This document shows positions 57,145-64,000 of a stretch of DNA of 64,000 bases, one piece after another. Each line of letters starts with the position of its first letter. The stretch's first letter is position 1. Source of the DNA: Liolophura sinensis (lineage: Eukaryota; Mollusca; Polyplacophora; Chitonida; Chitonidae); contig NC_088300.1 in assembly GCF_032854445.1 (NCBI RefSeq), forward strand, positions 33,835,608 through 33,899,607, in the 5' to 3' direction. Below the pieces are notes generated by a model that was given only the letters and a program-made list of their open reading frames with translations, was not told the DNA's origin and did not search any database. Both the position numbers and the translations under genes were made by a program.

Positions 57145-57152
57145 CTATATAT
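57145..57152 (-). promoter_or_regulatory. Weak TATA-like motif upstream of the voltage-sensor gene
   Basis: ATATATAG on the minus strand about 130 bases before the ATG. Such motifs are frequent in AT-rich DNA, so this is only a candidate. An AG at 57045-57044 also allows a spliced 5' UTR. Confidence 0.2.
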
Positions 57153-57361
57153 GTCGTGGTATCCGGGTACTTTTTATGATGGTATCTTTCCTCATGCCAA
57201 CTGCTTGAAATGGAGTATCTGTTGCTATGGATTTCCAAATGGCAACAGATGAATTGCTGACTGACTCAATAAGCACAACAATCACATCCTTTTGGGGGTG
57301 AGGAGGGACAGACGTTTGATAGCTAAATCACAGTATTAGAAAAAATGATCCCCCCACACAG

Positions 57362-57568
57362 GCTTTTGCCAGCGCTAACCTCCTGGACGTCGAAGAGGCC
57401 GTCTCATCGCCCACTTTTCACCTCGAGGTCAGAACTATTACGGAAGACCGCGAGAAGGATCCCTGTTTGGGGACCGTTGTCTGCTCCGCCTGTCTTGCGT
57501 GCTGCGCCTTGTGTCCATTCCGCAGATCTGAAGCCAAAGTATATAAGTATAGAATTATTTATACATAG
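57362..57568 (+). CDS. Possible terminal exon of an unidentified plus-strand gene
   Basis: After a CCCCCCACACAG acceptor-like stretch, a GC-richer segment is open for 68 codons and ends in TAG at 57566-57568. The frame reads AFASANLLDVEEAVSSPTFH at first, then a short Cys-rich hydrophobic part (CSACLACCALCPF). It has no ATG, so it would have to be spliced. Codon and residue composition look protein-like, but no family is recognised and no upstream partner exon was found. Other frames here are also open because of the base composition. It could instead be promoter-proximal DNA of the minus-strand gene. Confidence 0.25.
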   Translation, partial: AFASANLLDVEEAVSSPTFHLEVRTITEDREKDPCLGTVVCSACLACCALCPFRRSEAKVYKYRIIYT

Positions 57569-58732
57569 CGATGGTGTAAGCTTGGAAGTCTCAACAGGCT
57601 TTTCAGACTAGTATACCACCCGCTTGCAGCAAACAGTTCTAGCGAGAAGGAGATGAGTGTCCAATGCCGAGAAGCCCTTTGCACGCTGTACATACCGATA
57701 TTGTCTTCAGGTTCGATCAGAAAATACGGAGTATTGCCGATTAACTGTTACGCCAGTGTGCAGTCTGGCCGAACCACAGATTTTCCACCCACAACTCATT
57801 CCATGGTCGATCACAACCCTGGTATTTCTTGCTCTCAGCCTAGAGAATTTCTAAGGCGATAGAGAATAGATCATTGGATATGGGGTTATTTCCTCTAAAT
57901 TACATCCCCTGTTCACGATACGTTACATATATAAAGCTAGTGTTGTTTCATCGACAATTGTTCTCTGTTGCAGAGATTTGTTTATTTTGTATTTGTCGAC
58001 TTATGTACTTTTAATGCACTTTCATCTTGATGTTTTCTCTAACACGCGCAAATATCGCATACATTTTGTTTAATAATTACATTCACACAAAAATTATACA
58101 AATTGAAGAAGAATGCGAAATCAGACTCATTTAACATTAACAGGCAAAAATGTGTCTCTCCAGGTTTTGTCTGTGTACTTATCAATATCATTTATGTACA
58201 AATTGTGTTCAGTTGAGTACACCTAAAGTCTCCTCAGCACCATGTGAATGACAATTTGTTAAGCTTGAAGTATATATAGTTGACAACACATATACATGTA
58301 TAATATTCCATTTTTTTATTACACAATAACACGTTATTCTCACTAACTCTTATCACACTGTTAAAATCAATAAAATTCAAAATACGTTTGGTTCAAATCA
58401 TCTGTATATTGAATCCCTTTTAATTCGCTATACAAAAATGGCCGCCTTTACATAGATGAAACCGGACACCAGGAGTGAATAGTTTGTCTGTTTTGATTGT
58501 TTGGTATACAAAAATGTACTTTCAGAATCACATATAGGCTTTAAAATGATACATTTGGTGCCAACACTTATGTTTTCCTGATAAGAACTTAATCAAACCT
58601 CATATAAATATTCCTAAGTGTTCTTACACAGTAGAAGATTCAGTGACAATGAAGCAAAATATGTCACTTGAAAAATGCTAAACTTTACGTGAAATACACT
58701 TATTATTTTTTAACTAAAGTAAAAGTTTTTTT

Positions 58733-58756
58733 GGGGGGGGGGGGGCGGGGGGGGGG
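58733..58756. repeat. G-run with one C
   Basis: Twenty-four bases, 23 of them G, directly before T-rich sequence and an antisense SINE fragment. Intramolecular G-quadruplex formation is possible. Confidence 0.95.
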
Positions 58757-58779
58757 TTGTTGGTTTTTTTTTGTTGTTT

Positions 58780-58863
58780 TTTTTTTTTGATTGGTGTTTT
58801 CAAGGATGTTTCACTTATACGACGGCGGCCAACATTATGGTGGGAGGAAACAGGGCAGAGCTT
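58780..58863 (-). repeat. SINE family A, antisense fragment
   Basis: TTGATTGGTGTTTTCAAGGA, ACGACGGCGGCCAACATTAT and GGAGGAAACAGGGCAGAGC; the GTACTC segment is deleted. Confidence 0.88.
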
Positions 58864-60016
58864 CTGCTTGTTGCTGAAGGCATTGTAAGATACAGTACAA
58901 ATTGGAATGTTGCTATTCTCGTATGGGATGACCAAGGGAGTAGACAAAAACACAGCAACATTCGGTAGTGTTACTGTGTGTTTTGACTAGACGAGGAATC
59001 ATGTCTGGTTACTTAGTCTGATCCTCATCATTCAGATGAGGCAATGACTATTATTACGTTCATATTTTGTGGCATTCCTGCTGTATCGAGCAGCAGTATA
59101 ATAGGATCCAAATACAAGCCTCCAAATGTTTGAAGATTCCATATAAACAATTATTTTGGACAGTATTTATTTGTTTATATGGTGGTTGTTTAACGCTAAA
59201 CTCCATAGTTTTTTTTTCAATTATGCCACAGGTGAACGAAACAGAAGCACCAACTACCGACCTCCGACAAGTTATTGGCAAACTCCTTCGCATGTGAAGT
59301 TCAGATATGCCAAGCACATTGTACGAACGTTGGATTGCTCGCACTGTTTTTAGACTTATTGTCACAATAAGACCTCACAAGCCTCTACAAATTTTTTGTC
59401 CGAGGGGGTTTGAGCCCACTACTCGTTTGTCCTAAAGTAAAGTCGTGTCATTTGTGAAAGGCGTCCACTCAACACTGAACAATTAAAACTTAAAACTTAA
59501 CACTTAAGGACTGCTTAACACAAGTCCTAGGAGAAGCTCGTGTATTTCCGTTGTTACATATTTGCTTTGCTCAAAAATAAATGGCCTTCGCTGCTTCATG
59601 GTTGATGTATTGCAAAATAAACGACAGAACTGCAACCCTTTTACTCATACATATTGTATTAAAATATATGTAGTGTAACACTTGCAACATCATTGCCGTG
59701 CTTTCTTTTTTTTTCTTTCTGGTTCCAGACAATACAGTTTCACAAAATAGCAAGGGCCTTACAGTTTACAAAGGTGTGGTCGATATACAATTATTCTGAC
59801 ACAAACTGCACAAAAAAGTAAAAGCCTTCGATCGTCACAAGGGCTTCCATCATATTTCAACACTACCCCTGTTGAATGAAAAGTCGAAAATTGGTTTGTT
59901 TTTCTCTTAAATGCGATGGTTGATCACACGCAGGTCCCCCTCTCCTAAAAACAGACTTAAGCAGTGCTATATAATAAAGTACCGTGGTATTTCACTATAT
60001 TATATTTTATGAAGTT

Positions 60017-60079
60017 ACCGCTGTGGTATAAGTGAAAAAAAGTTGAGTACGGCCTAAAACACCTGTCAAAAAAATAAAT
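60017..60079 (+). repeat. SINE family A tail fragment
   Basis: GTGGTATAAGTG, TTGAGTACGGCCTAAAACAC and AAAAAAATAAAT. Confidence 0.75.
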
Positions 60080-60371
60080 GTATGTTGTTACAAGAGATGA
60101 CTCATACACTTTCTGATGATGATGATGAAGTTTCTTCTGTTATTTAAATGTTATCAACACTAGAACGTAACGTAAGTACACGTACTACAGGATTTTATGC
60201 ACTGTGTATTCACGTTATGTAATTGTGCTGAGACTTAAGATCACGTTTACATCAGATTTACACATAAATCTTTCATAACGATATGACTTTCACGGCTAGT
60301 ACATCTACGTTGGTTTACAGTTTTAGATCGGACGTAACTTTCTCATAACATGTTGAGCTTACTGACTGTTC

Positions 60372-60560
60372 TCGCCACACTTGATCCGCCCTAAGCCACT
60401 CTGGTCGCAGGTTCGAAACCAGCTCTAGTTAGCTATAAGATTTTGTCAGATACCTGACAAAGGGCGGTTTCTTCCAACCTTAATGCTGACTGCCGTTATA
60501 AATGTGAAAGAAAAAATTCTTAAATACGCTTTTGAACACCAAATTAATAAATACGACCAT
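60372..60560 (+). repeat. SINE family C, sense, with family A-like 3' tail
   Basis: Box B CAGGTTCGAAACC, then TTTGTCAGATACCTGACAAA and GGGCGG. The 3' part (TTAATGCTGACTGCCG, AAATTCTTAAATACGC, AACACCAAATTAATAAAT) is the diverged tail of family A. Confidence 0.7.
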
Positions 60561-60690
60561 TGTCTAATTTGAAAATGTGCAAGGTTTCTTGATATAACTT
60601 CGATGAACACGGGTTAATAATTGCAACTATATTAATATATAGTAAATACATTACCTTCACTTATATATTATTTGCGCAATGCTCCCACCA

Positions 60691-60713
60691 CCCCCCCCCC
60701 CCCCCCCGCCCCC
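60691..60713. repeat. C-run
   Basis: Seventeen C, one G, then five C. Simple sequence. Confidence 0.95.
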
Positions 60714-61110
60714 GTGACAGTAACAAAACTATAGATGTCAAACACGACGAATCCGATGAATTTACCATCCAAATTGAAAACCAATGTACACAGTGCATCA
60801 ACATGCCTCTTGCATAGGCATAAAATGGCATCGTTTTATAAGATTATAGATGACAATGATATACCGAAAACAGGTTGGGTTAAATCATCATTTAAATCGG
60901 AATAGGTCATACAAGATATCCAAAGCGCACTCCCAATGCTGTCTATGTGTAACTAGACGAGTTATGGGTTCTATTTCTATTTATCTGATACATTGATCGA
61001 GGCCAGAAAGAAAACTTTCGGAATCGGGGAATAAAAACAAAACGCGGATCTTCCCAAATCGAGCGGCTGGTAGTTATAAGGATTATATATGACCGGACTG
61101 TGGGCTGTTC

Positions 61111-61170
61111 AGGAAAGGCTTGTGGCCGCCAGACGTTCATAGGAAAGGCTTGTGGCCGCCAGACGTTCAT
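61111..61170. repeat. Perfect tandem duplication of 30 bp
   Basis: AGGAAAGGCTTGTGGCCGCC plus ten bases occurs twice without a mismatch (61111-61140 and 61141-61170). Confidence 0.98.
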
Positions 61171-62697
61171 ATTGATTTTTCCCTTAGTGTTCCCCTTCGG
61201 AAATAAATTAACGTTGGCTCGAATTCGCAGAGAAGGCCAGTGACTACACAGTTTGGTCAGAATCGACTCTCGCAGGCGCAGGGCTCTGACAGCAACCCTA
61301 GAGCAGCGGCAGGAGGGCCAACAAAAAAAAACATTGCCGGATTTCATCCATACATCAACCAAATGACCCCATACAACTGCCTATAAGTGCAACAATACTC
61401 TGCGGCTGTTTCCCATGTATCACAGTTCTTTTTCAAGACAGTCAACGTCTTCCTGGACAACCGAGAAACGAGTAGCACAACGCCCTTGAGTCCAATATAT
61501 TTCACCACATTGGCACCAGATGTATGCATGGCCATTTTGTTTATTTCAGCACATTGCAGTAAATATAGAGCAGTAATCTACACTGTAATGACCTTTGGGC
61601 TTGAGTTCGAACCTGTATGTAAACAAAACAGTATTATATTGAGCAAAAGGAAAGACAACAGCAATTACCCTAATTAAAGAGAGCTTGAATCATAAAATCT
61701 TTTCTAAGACTGGGTATAAATAGAAAACATGAAAATTTCACGTGGGGAATGTATTGACTTCTGACGTAATTACATGATGGCTTGTGACGTGGCTCACCAC
61801 GTGACAAAGGCTGTTCTCGTCTGCGCAGATGACAAACAAAATGGCTGCCTCTAGATTCTTTTTCTGGCACAATACAGAGAGTAAATAAAACATCCACGTC
61901 ATGTATTTCCGAGACCAAGCAATTTTTTCGTTATTATCATGGATTTTCAATGCAATGTGTTATAAAAAGAACACTTGCCTTGAGGTCTTTCTCTACTTTT
62001 CAAAATCTTACACATTTAAATTCGTCTATGGGCTGAAAAAAATTGATTGAAAGGAAATTTATTTAAACTACTTATCCATGACAAATGCTAATGCTATAAA
62101 ATGTGACTTGCACTTAGCGACGTTGAACTTTTTCGATGGGTTCTTATGTTATTCAAAATGTGTACGTTCATATCTTTATTGTCAAGGCTCGATACAGCAT
62201 GGAAATCCATGCACCTCCGGGTTCACATCAAGTATAAATAGACACAACTGTAAGGAACATTTGCATTTACATCGCAATAGTGAGAAATTGATGCGGGTAA
62301 TCTTCACAGCGTGCAAAAATGGTGCCGAGTATTAAATGTCTAAGCAAATCAAAAATCGATTCTGCATTTGTTGAGATAAGCGTTAATTTGGAAGGAGAAT
62401 GAATTGATCTTCTAGAATACTTTATCATTGACTGGCGAGCAACTAACACCTAGTCTCACAATATAAAGAATGGCGAATGGGATATTAACAATTCTTGAGT
62501 TTTATTCAGTATATTTTTGTTTGCTTGAATGAAAAATAAATGCCTATTTTTAATAATTGAGTCATACGCATGTAGTGTGTAGGCCCTCAACTTAAGGGAT
62601 ATGACTCGTCACGCTAACTTATTTATATGTATTGGTTTCCATATATCGCTGAAGGTAATTGAGACGTGCTATGATCTGCACAGTTCACTATCCCAAT

Positions 62698-62716
62698 GGG
62701 GGGGGGGGGAGGGGGG
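62698..62716. repeat. G-run with one A
   Basis: Twelve G, A, then six G. Simple sequence. Confidence 0.9.
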
Positions 62717-63391
62717 TCACCAAGGCCACTCGTTCAAAAATGTATTAAAGTTTAATCCAGCCTTAAACATTTATACCCACATTGTTCAGAACCAACTGAG
62801 CTTTAGATCGGATTAAAGCTAATACAAGGCTTCGTTGCTAATACACTTTTAAACAACCAACCCTCTAACTTTAAGTTACAACAGTCATTTTACTTTATAC
62901 ATTACAAATGATCTCGACAAAACCAAGACTGTTATTTTCATTCAAATATCCAGATAGCACTATTGTTGCATGGGTTGCAGTATTTACTTGCCTTTGTAGA
63001 GGGCTCGTGTATCCCATCGACATCACAGAGGAAAGTGCACTCCAAAAATTAATATTGTTCAATTTAACAGAAAGTACATTATCCCAGTGACGCAGGAATA
63101 TATTCTGTTATTGCAGCGGATTATTCTGTTAAATATAACACACATATTCTGTCAACGTAAATTTTCATTTGTCATAAAGATTCAAATGAACTAAATAAAA
63201 CTGGCTGAATTAATTATAATGCTTTATCAAAGGGACAGAAGCTGTTGATTGCCCCATCTGGCTCTCTTGGCCAAACGAAAATAAAAACCACGCTTTCTTA
63301 ACCCAAAAGTAGCCAGTATTCTCTCAAGTCTCCTTCACAAGCCAGTCTAACAACGCCGTCGTGAAAGTGGCGTTTGTTCCAATGAACTACA

Positions 63392-63572
63392 ATGAGTCTG
63401 GTCCAGTTCATGCTGGCTTTCCTCTCCGGCCGTACGGCAGCAACCTGCGGATGGTCGTGGATTCCCACCGGGCCCTGCCCGGTTTCCCCCCACCATAATG
63501 CTGGCCGCTGTTGTATAAGTGAAATATTCTTGAGTACGGCGTAAAACACCAATCAAATAAAAAAATAAATAT
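63392..63572 (+). repeat. SINE family A, sense, head-truncated
   Basis: GTTCATGCTGGCTTTCCTCT, GCAGCAACCTGCGGATGGTC and the tail CACCAATCAAATAAAAAAAT. Well preserved. Confidence 0.93.
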
Positions 63573-64000
63573 AATAAGTCTGAAAGTTGATACTAACGAT
63601 GAGCACTGCATGTGGTAATCATTAACAAGGGTGCACAAATATATGTATGCAAAAATATTCTATTTTAAGCCTCATCCATTTCGCTAGACCTTACTTTATT
63701 CGGTTCCAATGAGAAAAATCGATATGGTAGGCTTACATCATTCATCCTGTACCTTTATCCATGTTGAGGGCCAAGATAGGGGTTGAGGGGTGTGTAAAAA
63801 TAAGCTCAACATGAAATAGTTTTTGTATTAATGTTTCGTTACGAGCGCAAGCAGTGTGGTGCTCAACACGGCAAATTTATAGCCATTTGTGTTATTATTG
63901 CACCGAAACTGAACAAGAAAATAACGTCGTAATGTAGCTAAATCAGCGCGGGTTATGGGTTTTATCCCTTTAAATTTGCAGATGTATGTTTAATAAACTC

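Larger units (their letters stand above)
57569..64000. other. Region upstream of the voltage-sensor gene without a recognised gene
   Basis: SINE fragments, homopolymer runs and a 30-bp duplication are listed separately. The longest open frame (60943-61362, minus, 139 codons) has no family resemblance or splice support. 57870-58680 and 61680-62690 show nothing identifiable. Confidence 0.5.

Overview
This is a stretch of animal nuclear genome. It is AT-rich, the genes have many introns with GT..AG boundaries, and it is full of short interspersed repeats. The dominant repeat is a tRNA-headed SINE whose 3' part ends in (AAAT)n. From memory, this sequence and a second family with an (ACTC)n tail are common in molluscan DNA, so a mollusc (bivalve or gastropod), or at least a lophotrochozoan, is the likely source. 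That is inference and was not searched.

Two protein-coding genes can be read, and they point towards each other. (1) Positions 1-19463, plus strand: a membrane receptor guanylate cyclase (natriuretic-peptide-receptor / Gyc76C type). I could join 23 exons in phase, from the last 18 bases of an exon cut by the window edge to the stop codon. The order is extracellular ANF-receptor domain, single membrane helix, kinase-homology domain (pseudokinase), signalling helix, guanylate cyclase domain, and a long C-terminal tail ending in a PDZ-ligand-like -STKL. The 1124 residues in the window lack only the N-terminal part of the ligand-binding domain.

(2) Positions 57016-30391, minus strand: a voltage-sensor-only membrane protein of the Hv1 proton channel / TMEM266 class. 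Its exons are scattered over about 27 kb. S1, S2, S3, S4 and the post-S4 coiled coil are all recognisable. The S1-S2 extracellular loop is expanded to roughly 200 residues with five N-glycosylation sequons and clustered cysteines. The S1 aspartate is a glutamate, and the first S4 arginine position is lost. This is the most interesting object in the window. At least one short exon between the start-codon exon and the S1 exon is not identified.

The 10.9 kb between the two stop codons (19464-30390) shows no convincing exon; it holds 3' UTRs, a diverged 240-250 bp tandem duplication, a CCATGG-rich minisatellite and SINE copies. The introns of the minus-strand gene carry most of the other repeats: a 133-bp near-perfect palindrome (MITE-like), six units of a 107-111 bp satellite, a nested 18-bp minisatellite, and two dispersed repeat families. 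Upstream of the minus-strand gene (57017-64000) I see SINE fragments, homopolymer runs, a perfect 30-bp tandem duplication and one possible plus-strand terminal exon (57362-57568), but no gene I can name. No rRNA gene, functional tRNA gene or CRISPR array was seen.
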